From: Dermanyssus gallinae
Lineage: Eukaryota; Arthropoda; Arachnida; Mesostigmata; Dermanyssidae
NCBI GenBank assembly: GCA_003439945.1
Contig: QVRM01001245.1
Span: 1-64,000, forward strand
Direction of reading: 5' to 3'
DNA length: 64,000 bases
In this document: one piece after another, positions 35,401 to 47,148 of the stretch
Numbering within the stretch: position 1 is the stretch's first letter
How the letters are laid out: each line of letters begins with the position of its first letter
Notes under the pieces: generated by a model
Seen by the model: only the letters and a program-made list of their open reading frames with translations
The model's database searches: none
What the model was told of the DNA's origin: nothing
Translations under genes and position numbers: made by a program

Positions 35401-36380
35401 TCGACGTGTCATAGGTTTTGAAGGTTGTCACACTCATGTATCGTGTGCCTTGACTACAAGGCAGAGAAACTCGACCAGTAGCAATCGTGTTGAAGAGACC
35501 GACTCCACTCTCGAGCGAACAAGTAGGTGGTAGCCGTGTGCAGTGGTTTCGTTGTTGCTGCTGTCGTTGGTGCCGTTGTCGGTATCGTCGCCCTGTTTGC
35601 TGGGTGGTTGATCGATGTCACAAGAGGCTCTTTTCGAGAGACGGCGCGACGCCACCTATCGAAAGATCTACTTGCATCTCAACACCACACTTGATAGCGC
35701 GGTGCTGGCTGCAGTACAGAGCGGGGGGCGGCCGACGAGAAAGCTGCTGTGATAAAGCCCCCGCCAGACCTTGGCCACTGAACTTTTGAGCTATTTCTCG
35801 CCGGGTTTGGCGGGCTTTCACCGGGCCACCTGCGGGTTGGTCGTCCTGCTGTCTCTTGCCTAGCGGCGAACATTGATTGAGCTAGCTAGCTAGCTAGCGT
35901 CTGTCGGTCTCGAAGGTGTCATGCCTCGAAGGGTTGATTGGTGGTGTGTTCGTTGGTTCGTTCTTCCTCGTCTTGGCGGCTTTCGATGATTGACTCTGAG
36001 CTCGGCGGCACGATGATACGAGCAGCTAACTAGATAGATATTGAATCGGCACGAGGTTGGCTGTGCAACGCAACGATCAAACGAAGACCTCGCATTGTAC
36101 GCATCTCTAGGTTGTTGTTGTTGTTGCTGCTGTTGCTATGCTTACGGCGGCTCTGTCCATCTGCCAGGACGACCGTGTGTTGTGTTTTCAGCCAGCCATA
36201 TAGGCGTAATGGCACATGTTCGACCGGTACGTGCGTGCTTTGCGACCAGGCGCTAAGCCGTTACGTGTAAGAATCTTCCCTGCACTACAGCACACCCGCT
36301 CGCGCTAGGGCGTTTAGAGAAACCATCCTCCATCCTCGTCTCTCTCGGATTCTCTCTCTCTCTCCCTCGCTCTCTGTAGA
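35401..36380. other. CG-rich unassigned block with short trinucleotide and GCTA repeats
   Basis: Contains TTG/CTG units (35550-35580, 36113-36138), GCTA units (35880-35898) and (CT)n (36348-36372). Open frames overlap on both strands and none shows a domain. By analogy to the DEPDC1-like 5' region it could be a promoter or first exon, but nothing confirms that. Confidence 0.35.
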
Positions 36381-37402
36381 TTTGCTAACACCTGTAACAG
36401 GGGCCTCGACCTACGTGCTGCACAGGTATTGCTATTTCTAGCACGTCCAAGTCACGAGATACATAGCGTCAGAACGATTTACCTAGACCGTTTTCTCAAG
36501 TCACGAGAGCGCCCTGCCAAGAGTAACAGGCAACACCTCTGCGCACGAGTTTACCAGGATTTGTGCATATGTGCGCGTGTGTTTGTGTGACTCATGTCCG
36601 CCTTCAGAGGAGAGTGGGGAAAGGGAGGCTATTATAGAACGACTGACGTTGAGCATTTGGCAGGACATTTGGTTGACAGGACATCGAAGCTGAATGAATG
36701 ACATCGCCAGAGCAGCAAAGAAGTCTCTGTACGAATCCATACTATCCGCTAACAATGGTAGCAGCAAACTACAAGAAAAGATCGTCGTTAAGGAGCCTCA
36801 TAAGATCATAAAATAGGCCTGACACACCCGAAAGAACAGATATTCTACACCGTCAAGCTTTCAGCAACGTTTCTTAAATCCTAGTGAAAGCGGCAAACAG
36901 ACAGGATTTGACCACCCATTTAATCGTGCTCATTATTCAGTGCAAGTGATGCTTTTAAGACCGTCATAGTCTTCAATACTGATCTGAAGATATCTATGCT
37001 TTTTAACCATACCATTATTTTCAGCCTCCAATTTAAATTGTGCAACGCGTTAGTTAGGCCAGATTGGATCATATAAAATAGGTCCGTATACATAGGCGCG
37101 TCTATGCACATATAAAAGTCTCGGAATTCCTACGTGCGTTTTATGCTTGATTAGTCGACGCGAACACATTACTATATATTAGCTATGATAGAGCGAAGAA
37201 TAACATTGGGCGTTTTTAAAAAACAGTAGCGATAAAATACGGCCACATGTTAAGTGATAACACGGTTAGCAACGACTGCGGCCAGTTAAGCATGGTGACA
37301 GCGCCCTAGTTCAAATTTTGTCCGAAAGTCCTCGGCAACAAAATGCGAGAGAGCAAAGCTCAATGAGGAACACTTTATATCAGCTGTTGTGTAAAGTATG
37401 TA

Positions 37403-37406
<4 letters not shown>
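36381..37406. other. Unassigned sequence
   Basis: Nothing recognised. Confidence 0.5.

Positions 37407-37466
<60 letters not shown>
37407..37466. repeat. (TA)n tract
   Basis: Sixty bases of pure TA. Confidence 0.97.
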
Positions 37467-37469
<3 letters not shown>

Positions 37470-38275
37470 AACGTAGCTCAGCGCCGGTTCTTGCAGTTCG
37501 GCCCAGTCTCACGATGCCTCCCAAAGAGCGAAGCATAACAGCGCTCAATTATTTTAAAAAGTGCCTTTTGTTCATGATTGGCCGCAGTATGTTAAGCTCA
37601 GTTGAGGAGTCTCTACATACAAACTGCGCACGAAACTGTTTTTTTTTTGTATTTCTGTTGAAGCATCGTTTGGCGAACACATCGATAGAGGAGCCGGACA
37701 CAGACTGGTCTCAAGGGAATAATTATAAGAGATCCTACTGATGAATCTTTTTGTCGAATGAAAAATCTGCTCTTCTTTGTGCGGTTCCAATTATACTAGA
37801 TACACTGTTCAGACACCAATCTTCTCTTAGTTTTACATGATAAAATGACGCACACAAAATAGATGCCTTCTCTTTTTCAAGTTTGCTTGGCGTTTACTAA
37901 ACCGATAGATATTACGTAGAATCCCTACATCCTACTATCTACTAGTTAAAGCGCACCAATACCAGCTACTTAAGTATGACACTATATGACGCGAATGAGT
38001 ATTGTATCGGTGGGCGGTGAACTCTTTGTTGCCTGCGCCTGTTTGCGCCTCTGTGTCATTTGGTATTTTATTTCATGCTATCCTATTAACGTAAACATCA
38101 GTCAGCAATCGTAACTGTTAATATGCGCAAAGAAATCTAAGTCCTGTCCTTATCGTCGTCTCCAGTCATCGTTTGCCTCACCTTTAGTCTCATCGTTTCT
38201 GTCAAATACGAATTAGCTATTCAGGAGACAGGGCTTAGGCGGTCCAATAAGTTATTAAATATAAGTAATACAAGT

Positions 38276-38276
<1 letters not shown>
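37467..38276. other. Unassigned sequence
   Basis: Nothing recognised. Confidence 0.5.

Positions 38277-38330
<54 letters not shown>
38277..38330. repeat. (TA)n tract
   Basis: Fifty-four bases of TA. Confidence 0.97.
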
Positions 38331-38333
<3 letters not shown>

Positions 38334-39299
38334 TCGTATGTTTCGAATTCCCAAGATCGTGCTGTTGGCATACATTTTCTCGAAGAGACTAAAGCAGGGC
38401 AAATTGCAGTTGAGGCTTGACCGAACACTGTGGCCTTTTTGGCATCGCGCCTGATAGCCAGCCAGTTTGTCGGGCGGCCGTAACAAACTTTATGTATATA
38501 TTTGGCTCGATTTAACCTACGAGGAAAGCTCGTTGCTTCGCTGCACAAAGTATCCTCGCTGCTTCGGAACGAAGTAAAACCATTTCCGTACGCCGAGTGA
38601 GGTGTATCGGCAAACGGCGCAGTGGTCATCCCGGTAACCGCTGAGATTACTCTCATAATGAAAGCCTTAAACCAAACTTTCGTGCAATATCCAGTCATGA
38701 TTCTAAAAATCCGAGACTCCCGGCAAAAATAGGAGGAAGAAGCCTGACTCTGCCTTTGCAGTTGTCGTGATCTCAGGTCGTATGCTATTCTGACGCCCTA
38801 TGTGCTCTTAGGAACAAGATTGGCCCAGCGACGGCTGAAGTTGACGTCAGAAGACCTCCAAGAACAGCTACAGGCCAAATTCGCCTGATTGTGCCAGGTA
38901 CTACTTCCAATGCCACTAGCAAACTCGTCCAACAAATATATACGAAAGCACCTTTGAACGCGGCAGTCCAAACAGTCTAACACATCAAAACTGTCATAAT
39001 CCGAGACCTAGATGATTATAATCTTTAAAAGACTCAATAAGGAAAGATTACCGGAAATGGCGTTTACCCTGGGCTCCCTAAAGAACACTCGGGCAAGTGT
39101 TTACTCATGCTAAGGCGACTAACATGTCGCCGAAGGAAACGCGAAGGATTCAACGACAAAGACATGTACATATTGGTTAGAAATGGTGCCGCGTAGACGA
39201 AATAATCCAACTCGACGTTACAGGAAAAGCTATTAACTAAGCGGTCCAGAGGCGTTCGGCTTGATAGCGGCAAACAGGGTTTAACTTTAGATACTTTTA
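38331..39299. other. Unassigned; possibly decayed 5' part of the following LINE
   Basis: A 120-codon minus-strand stretch without stops (38330-38698) has no known motif. On the plus strand, about 38812-38980 reads a segment (SKLVQQIYTKAPLNAAVQTV) reminiscent of LINE linkers, but too weak to call. Confidence 0.3.
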
Positions 39300-41480
39300 C
39301 GTTTTCACCAGGGGGATTAACTTACCGAATAACCGATTGGAATATCCACGAGGAGCAAGAATCCAGCCATTTCTATGTAACGTTTTTCGTCACCTTAACC
39401 TGCTCGCAGCCCTTTATTGCCGAGAATCCGGCTTCCGCCCACACCCTAAGATGGCCAAGCGCCCCAGTGCTACTAATGGAATAGCTAGACCGCCGACTTG
39501 CCACCGACTTGCGACGACTATCGAGCCGCAGAGCAAGACACCGGCCAGAACTTGCCTATCTATGTGAAGAGTACAGAGAAGCATGGGAAGCACAAAAGAG
39601 CACATAGGACAATTAGGAATAATTAAAAAAAACACTAAGACTTATTGTAAGGGCGAAGAAAACCTCTGCGACAGAGAGTACAAGATAGTGCGTAACAACA
39701 TGCGCCACGCACAGCCGCCCCTACCAGCAAAAGTAGCCCGGCCGACTATAAATGCACTCGTTCTGCAAAAACCACGGCCGCAGGCGGTGCTCATTGAAAA
39801 AACTTTAGATCAATCTCAATCCAAGAGATCGGAATCGTGGCCGAAGGCAAACGGCCAAGAAAGACACTGGGCCCAGATGCGGTTCCCCGCAGTTAGTAAG
39901 CCTACTGCTAAGAGCAACTTAAAGGAATTTAGGTGCATGGTAGATAAAATGCTCACCAGATGATACTCTTCTACGCCTTGAAAAACAACGCGTTTGACTT
40001 ATAAACATACATAACAATAAAAATCCAGTAAACCCTAAGAAGATCCTCCGGAATACCGTCCTATATGTAAGCTTCCCCGTCTCTTCAAAGCACCTGAGCA
40101 CACTACTAATGGTCAACTAGTAACAGAACTAGAAGATACAATTTGTCGGTTTAAAGGCTGATACCTCATCAAGCCACCGGCTATCAATAACGTTTTAAGC
40201 TTAGCTAACCTACAGAAAAATGCGCCGACAGCAAGCCGGTCGCACTGCCTGAACCTCCTCTTTGATGCCAACAACGCCTTTTATATGCTTCCGAGACGTG
40301 CCATAAATAAAACACTTGTGGATAAAGGCGTGCCCCCTACCTACGAAGCATCCTAGCGTCGTACCAAGAAGACCGAGCATCTACCTACGATGGCGTGGAC
40401 CCCTAGGGGCGCGTACTGGGACCAACCCTGTGAGATATAATTTACGATGGAGTACTTAGATTCCCACATCCTCCGGGTGTTTATTTCGTTGCCTATGCAG
40501 GCAATCTAGCACTGATCGTTACCGCCCGTGACAAAGATCTGCTCAAAGAAACAGCCAACAGAGCCCTGGCGGATATCAGACAGTACCTTCACACGCTAGG
40601 TTTCGAATTGGCTTCACAAAAAACAGACGCAATTCTGTTAAACAGCCGAAAGCGCCCTTCACAGGGTCTAAACTTACGTTTAAAAGGCATCCTGCAACAT
40701 CTAGGACGTGATCCTGGATATGACCCTCACAGTAACCCCTCATGTGCACTACGCAATAAACAAAACTGTCAAGGTCTCAACAGAGCTGCAAAAAATCCGC
40801 CCGCAAACCAGAGGAGCAACCGGCTTTCGGCGCCTCCTGTTAGCGTCAGTAGAAGATAGCATCATGCGATATGCCGCACCTTTTTAGAAGCGGACGACTG
40901 CCAGGGTTACAACAAACCGCCTCTTCAACAAGACCCAAATATCTATAGTGCTCAACATCGCAAGGGCAACTCGCCCGGTTTCCGAAGCAGCCATACAAGT
41001 TCTTCTATAGACATATTCCCTGGCACCTAGGAGTAAAAGAACTGGCTTCAAGAAGCTACTCAATTAACGTCTGGACGAACGGAGCACTATTTAGCCGAAC
41101 AGATGCTCTAAGCAAATGAAGCCAAGACTAGAAAGTATTCTAGCTGGGCCATCTTGGATACTTGACAAAATCAATATTCCTTGATCTCAAAAGTAGGACA
41201 GCCTTACCCACTGCTGGCTTACCTACCTAATCGCGTAAGTGCTAACGAGCCACAGGAGTGCATTCAGCAAAACCTACACCGTATTGATAAAGCGGACTCG
41301 CCCTTCTGCCGTATGTGCAACTAAAGAAGGGCTGCCAAAGTAAGACACTGCTACGAACACTGCGCCTAGTTTAAAACTGAGCGAGAGCGTCTCGGAATGT
41401 AGGACATGCCAAGACCTGTAGAGGCGCTTCTTAAGGATCATGAATGCTGATTTATGGTAAAAAAAAATTTGCTGAATTTG
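39300..41480 (+). pseudogene. R1-like LINE ORF2, heavily decayed
   Basis: Order of recognised pieces: linker DREYKIVRNNMR (39670-39705); RPRKTLGPDAVP (39855-39890); RT motif LLFDANNAFYMLPR (40258-40299); VYDGVLRFPHPPGVYFVAYA continuing into GNLALIV (40443-40520), where the catalytic YADD is replaced by YAGN (40494-40505); KDLLKETANRALADIRQYLH (40535-40595); MTLTVTPHVHYAINKTVKVS (40720 region) and EDSIMRYAAPF (40853-40885). The C-terminal CCHC finger is in IDKADSPFCRMC...HCYEHC (41285-41360). Many stops and frameshifts, and the active site is lost. The arrangement (LDxNNAF, YADD, post-RT, CCHC) matches R1/I-type elements. Confidence 0.8.
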
Positions 41481-41650
41481 TCTCTGAGGCAAAAACAACT
41501 ACCTCACAAACCAAGCAGATTTATTATTTAGCACAACTAGTTTTTTAAGCGCAAAAACTCTATCAAAGGTGCGTGGAGCAGACAAACGCAATATATTTGT
41601 TTGTGGAAAAGAATTACATGCAGTTACGCACTACCGCTACGCGTAGGAAA
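41481..41650. other. Probable LINE 3' flank
   Basis: AT-rich sequence without features. Confidence 0.4.
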
Positions 41651-41740
41651 TATTGCCTTCCATCTCGAGCTGTGTGGGACTCGACCCCAGCGGATGGATG
41701 TTACGCCGCTGAGACCCATACCCACTTAACGCACCCCCCC
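41651..41740 (-). repeat. tRNA-like sequence (possible SINE head)
   Basis: The minus strand has GGGTCTCAGCGGCGTAAC (A-box-like, AGCGG) and, 15 bases later, GGGGTCGAGTCCCACAC, one mismatch from a B box. A C15 run (41727-41740) lies at its 5' side. The A-to-B spacing is shorter than in a normal tRNA, and no cloverleaf could be drawn. Only one copy seen in the window. Confidence 0.35.
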
Positions 41741-42578
41741 CCCCCCTTAAACTTCACTCTCTGATGGCCCGGAACTCCATAGAACAGTGCTATGGGACAT
41801 CAGGAGAAGTGGCGAGTGCCCTATCAGATCAATAGCTCGGCCGGGGTCACTAACGGGTTCCTTGTTTGACTTTTCAATGGCTCAGTTTTTAAACGTAACA
41901 TAAAACATTCTGTCAAACCTAGCTATGTTGTCTTGAATATGACGTTCTTCCAAATAGCGCTTCTGAACATTATCTGCATCACCTGAAGCCGTCAGATGAT
42001 CTTGGTTTTCCGGATAATGCAGGTTCTGTATTTTTCTGAAGGTTGATAGCCTTTAGGTAACTGTGCTAATTAGATCACAAAGAGCGCTTCTAGGGTTTTT
42101 TTTTTATTAATTCAATGCGATATTATAGTACCACCCTCTAATGTATCTTGCTTGCGATTTTCCATCTCACCGTTGTCGTATGTCCCCTCAACTAATCTAT
42201 ATTTTGTTTTAATTATATTATTTTTACGTTTGATTTGCATTTTACATGATCGGCTTTTTTGCGCTCCTCATGTAACCTATTATGGCTTGCATGGAAGCAA
42301 AGAAGAGAAACTCTACAAAGCGCACCTGGAGTACAATGAGTGCTTGTTGCTGGTGTTGTGATTGCGTCAAACGTTCTGCGTCAGTTCAGAGCCATTGGGT
42401 TACCCCTTCGAGACAAAAACTAGCACCCTTTGCCTAGCCGGGCAAACACATAAGACTTTTGCTCGTAGCAGCCCAGAATGGAATTGGTGCTGCTGCTGCC
42501 GCTTCACGTTGCCGCTTAGATCTCGAAGTTGTTTGCTACGAAGGTCGCTCGTTCATCTAGACTCACCTAAATGATGAT
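41741..42578. other. Unassigned sequence
   Basis: Nothing recognised. Confidence 0.5.
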
Positions 42579-42664
42579 CACGACGACGACAACAACAACA
42601 GCGACAACAACAACAGCGACAGCAACAACGACAACAGCAACAATAACAGCAACAACAGCAACGA
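42579..42664. repeat. Imperfect (CAA/CAG/CGA)n tract
   Basis: CAA units with GCGAC and CAG breaks. Confidence 0.9.
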
Positions 42665-43023
42665 CATTGAGAACCATGTACAGTAGCACCCGTCAGTGGT
42701 CTTCCTCGGTAGACTGGCGCCTATTTTAGGTTGCATAACCTTTTGTCGCCGCTGTATATGCGTAGGTACGCCCAGCATCTACGCGCTACTACACGCATGC
42801 GAGCAACTCTACGTGAAAGATTAGCAGTTGCTTGCAGTAATATTTGCAAGCTCGTAGGAAATTCCGATATTTTGTGCTTTTAATTTACTCTGCTTAATTT
42901 ATGACGTCTCAAGAGAATACAGGCGAATCAGGTAATAATGATAGTTTGTGGAACGCACTGTATACAAATCACACCCACTAATTTTCGAGTCGTAAAAAGA
43001 ATATGTCCCTTTTTTGAAAGCGT

Positions 43024-43028
<5 letters not shown>
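42665..43028. other. Unassigned sequence
   Basis: Nothing recognised. Confidence 0.5.
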
Positions 43029-43056
<28 letters not shown>

Positions 43057-43057
43057 A

Positions 43058-43106
<49 letters not shown>

Positions 43107-43120
43107 TTATTTTTAAATAT

Positions 43121-43167
<47 letters not shown>
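43029..43167. repeat. (TTA)n followed by (TA)n
   Basis: TTA/ATT units at 43029-43107 and pure (TA)n at 43122-43167. Confidence 0.95.
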
Positions 43168-43171
<4 letters not shown>

Positions 43172-44549
43172 TTGGCGACTAGCATTATATTAAAAGTATT
43201 TCAAGTCTTTACGGACGTTGAACAGACAGTAAAACACATGTGCGCAAATGCTAAATTTTAAGCGACTACGGGCAAAGCGGAGACAACGATATTGGCGCGG
43301 AGACGCCTCTGTCGTGGTTTCGAAGTATAGCCAACGAAGTACCGAGCTCAGGGAGAGGAGAGGGATACAGGTTTAGTGGGTTTGTGAGACCCACACTAAC
43401 CACGCTAGCGGCGTAACGGACTGCGTGTGTGTGTGAAGGATTCCCGAAACCACCCATAAAAAAGTAATCTCGTATCAGCTCACACTCGGTACCAGCTTCA
43501 GTCCGGTGTAAAACCTTTAAAACTAAATCATCCCAGAGTCGTTCCTTCTTGAACAGGTAGAAGAGTCGTTCCATCAGGCGGTTCACCGTCTAACAAATTA
43601 AAGGTTCGGGTTGCTTGGAAAACCCGCCTGTCTGACGCCTTTTTCTATTATTATTATTATTATATTCAACTATGTGTGTCGTAAGAACCTCCCGGGAGTT
43701 CTGTTTTAAACAAGGCAGTGCAAAGCCTATTGTGAGACTCTTGCTCCGCATAGAACGCAGTAATATTCCTGGCTTTGTCCGACTTCGTATTGCGTATAGT
43801 GTTTTTTTTCCAAATGAAGACCAACGTAAATCTAGAAGTGTATACGTCGAGATTTTGTGGCCCTCAATGGCTGCTCACATCAAGGATGGCAAGCAAGGCC
43901 GAAGCAATCAAACGACACAAATACTCCACTATGAGAAATAATTTTCAAGTGGCAACACTTGTGTTTAAAAGCCACGTCAGCGTGGGTGTAACATCAGAAG
44001 TCTCGGAAAATAGCGGAATTCTCGCGACGGATATCATAAGAAAACAGAGACTTTGGTAGCACACATAATTCCTACAGCACCTTTTCCTTGACATTTAACG
44101 TGGAAATACCGTGACTGCCCTGGCCTATATAACTGTTTCCCTAAATAAGATTCTCCACAGGTTACAGGTGCGGAAAATGCGCGGCCAGAAATTCATTAGC
44201 ATACCTAACAAGCAAGATCGGAGAGCTTGATTATTTGTCTCAAATCGACGGCTGTAGCGGACGCCTTTTGTGAGTGCTTTGTAATAAAAGACAATAGTAA
44301 ACGGCATGTCGTCCCTGCGGGAAGTGCAAGCATCGAAAGCCCAGGCGTAAGCCCTTGTGCTATATTCAGACATGGCTCTGTGGAAAGCTGTGTCAAAAGA
44401 CCGAAAATTATTCAGTTTGTTTACCATATCATAATCACGTTCTTGCAGTGATTGTGCGTCGATTGACGCGCATCGTGTCAAATGGTAACCGTTGATGTTA
44501 CACATTTTCTACAAATTTTGCACACACATTTGTCAATTTCATAACACGC

Positions 44550-44598
<49 letters not shown>

Positions 44599-45070
44599 AG
44601 GTAATCCAACACGGCAGAGTACGATTTGTTTGTAAATCATTTTTCTACTTATCTGTGGAGAACGCTGGTCTCGCTCTGTATAGTTCTGCATTTCAGAGTT
44701 AATATTTCTCTTGTCTTCTAACTCTGGGTATCATTCTAGCACGCCTGCACTAAATGGTATTCTGTCTGATATGAGGTCTTCCGTAAGGGTTCTCCCTCGA
44801 CATAGTGCCAACGCTAGCGTTGCTGATGCGTTCCTACGCACGCTGTATACAGCAATTATTAACTCGGTCGAAGTTCTTGAGATTTGCCTGCTCAAGGTGA
44901 GGCGCAATCACTTATAAGCTATATCGTACAATTGGTGCAACCTTTATCTTAAATAGGCAATCTTTAGGTCATTGCAACGAAGAAGCATTAAGCTGCGGCT
45001 GTTTTGGTCCGTTTCCATTCTATGTGTCTGCCAAACGAGAGACTTTTTTCTTTTTACAAAAAAAATTAAG
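43168..45070. other. Unassigned, includes possible element fragments
   Basis: (ATT)n lies at 43627-43662, and after it a two-frame stretch (43670-44060) contains SKAEAIKRHKYSTMRNNF, loosely like the AEIAKKRKYSDLGRRY segment of the RLE-type LINE at 25.7 kb, but too weak to call. A 106-codon minus-strand frame (43266-43586) and a 126-codon one (44125-44505) have no recognised domain. (TA)n at 44555-44595. Confidence 0.35.
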
Positions 45071-45346
45071 AGTTTTTTTTTTATTATCTAGAATATCCTC
45101 TGTCCCCTACGGGCTTGGAACTTAACCTGAGGTATACCTTCAATGCACCGAGGGCCGGACATGTTCAGATATCTAGGGTTTCCCCAACAGTCCTTGTGGC
45201 AGCATGGCCGTTGACTCTTAGCGGTATGGTTTGCCATCTATTCTCAGTGAGCAACGCTCAAAGAAAATTCAATCAACAACAGGGATCGAACCGGCGACAC
45301 TTCGGTAGATGACAACCATGACTAGCGCACTAGTCCCCTAACAACG
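45071..45346 (-). repeat. SINE-C copy (best preserved)
   Basis: Minus strand: the head around TTAGGGGACTAGTGCGCTAG is A-box-like, and a perfect B box CGGTTCGATCCC follows at about 60 bp. A unique body contains AAACCATACCGCTAAGAGTC and CCGTAGGGGACAGAGGATAT, then AATAAAAAAAAAA as the tail. Colinear with the copy at 60016-60264. Box spacing, body and A-rich tail identify a tRNA-derived SINE. Confidence 0.8.
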
Positions 45347-45530
45347 AGAGACTTGGAGTTCATCCCAAATATGGGAAATAACTTACTAGCTTCGCAGGAA
45401 TACCATTTATCTTTATACGACGAAATACGGTGGAATATGCTCCTCTACGATTTAAACGTAGAACTTTAATCTTGTCTATAGATATCGTCAGTCAATTCTC
45501 ATCACGCCACTTTGCCGATTCACTAAGATA
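45347..45530. other. Unassigned spacer
   Basis: Nothing recognised between the SINE and the minus-strand LINE. Confidence 0.4.
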
Positions 45531-46760
45531 GAACTATAAGTGGTCTTTGGTTTGCGAGAACGACCAGGCCATCTGCATAGAACACATTTGGAGCTTTTAT
45601 TTTTCGTAGAACTTCCGCCAGACCTGCCACGTATAGTATAAAGAAAAACGTATAGGCGTCTGCCTTTGGAAGAGTCGTCTCACCGCCGAGAAGGTTTGTA
45701 AAGTGGGTGCTCCATTCTGTGTCATTAATTAGTGGATTGCCTAAGGCCGGGCGTGTCGGGAGGAGAGGCCATGGCCTGTATACGCTGTCTTGCACAATAC
45801 GCATTCTCTGTTTTTCTTCGTGTGGAAGTCTCTTCTTTTTCTTCATGACCTTAAATAATCTCTTTAGGATGGCTAACTGTTGTAAACTTCTTTGGCTCAT
45901 GTTATCACGTTTACATATAATATGTTTCATGTACTTGCCATTCATGATCAAACCAGAGTTTGCGCAATTGTGGTTCCATTACCTATTTCTAGGCCTGGCT
46001 GCTTGGGAAATGGCCCATCTAAGATTGCTCACTGTGTTGTGGATATCACTCAAAAAGCACGTTTTAGTGCGTTCGGATTCAATATTCGGCTGGGCCCTGT
46101 TGGTCATCAGTTGTATTGTGATATCGTCACAATACAACTGACGACCAACAAGCATCAGGTCCTAACAGGTCGAATGTTACTTTGCAATGCTTACGATGTG
46201 CTGATGCAATGGACCTAAAATTGCATATTACTGTTCCTGGCTTGCGCCTCGTAGATAGTACAACATCCACTGCGCTGTTGTCGTTCTAACAAATGTAGGT
46301 CGATTCAGTAAAGGTGTTCTCGATTTTCAATGCAATTTCTTTAAAACCCACCATAAGGCCCATCTGGCACGCGTCATGTTTTAGTAAGTTGATGTTTAGT
46401 TGATCTCCTGCTATTATAGCGTTCTTACGAAAGTATTTGCAATTGCTTAGACAAGTACTAATATCTTGTATTATATCAACCTGCCTTCTTATCGGGTAGG
46501 CTATAAACGCACACTAAATTATAGTCACAAAGTTCTACGATGACCTAGCAGGCGATACATTTAACTTAACAGGCCCACTCTGATGTCCGAACTGCTATTG
46601 TCACACCCCAATTTTGGCCATAAATGTCCCTCTGGCTTCGACGCTAGCCCGTCAAATGCCTTATGGTTTGAACATATATTGTGTGTCATGTCGTTTATAA
46701 AAGTCTCTGTTAACAGAACATAATATCGGGCTCAATAAATTCGTTCTCTCCTGACGTCTC
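45531..46760 (-). pseudogene. Minus-strand LINE ORF2 remnant (endonuclease end, linker, RT motif)
   Basis: The clearest part is the 142-codon frame 45523-45951: linker KYMKHIICKRDNMSQRSLQQ, then NDTEWSTHFTNLLGGE, and after an apparent deletion YTFFFILYVAGLAEVLRKIK followed by NVFYADGLVVLAN. The catalytic YADD has become YADG (45568-45579), and most of the RT fingers are missing. Higher coordinates (46200-46760) carry endonuclease-like scraps (VCVYSLPDKK, NDNSAVDVVLSTRRK). A 23-bp-arm hairpin interrupts the body at 46099. Dead. Confidence 0.7.
46099..46149. repeat. Near-perfect hairpin, 23-bp arms, 5-base loop
   Basis: GTTGGTCATCAGTTGTATTG-TGA (46099-46121) pairs with 46127-46149 with one difference (T versus C, a wobble in RNA). 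It lies inside the LINE remnant. Confidence 0.95.
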
Positions 46761-47116
46761 GTACAGTGACGCCAACAACTCTACGTTCCATAAGAGGTAA
46801 AAAGCGAAAGGCCTGCCACTGCTTTTGACGCAATCGAACAGCCCAATACTGGTTAGTTAAGAAAAGCGTGTGCGTGAACCGTTAAGTCACAAAACTGGGG
46901 ACACTCGAATTGTTTTCAAACAAGCCATAAGCCACTATGGCATTATGAAACAAACCGCTAGTTGGCGACGCCCAACTTACTGACTTTGTGTCGACATGTC
47001 CTTGCTTAATGAACTCTGGAACACGTCGACCGTTAGAAGATGTCTCGCAAAGGTCCTCTCGACAAAACCATGTTTTTTTAAACAAAAACATGACTAACCT
47101 TATATATATATAGAGC

Positions 47117-47148
<32 letters not shown>

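Noticed and set aside
37250..37340. tRNA-like TTAAGC...AGTTCAAATTT
   Set aside because: The B-box match is poor and no second copy or cloverleaf is visible.
43670..44060. Third RLE-type LINE fragment after (ATT)n
   Set aside because: Only a KYS-centred patch is similar and the finger and RPDG segments are absent. The microsatellite is also in the opposite orientation relative to the coding direction.
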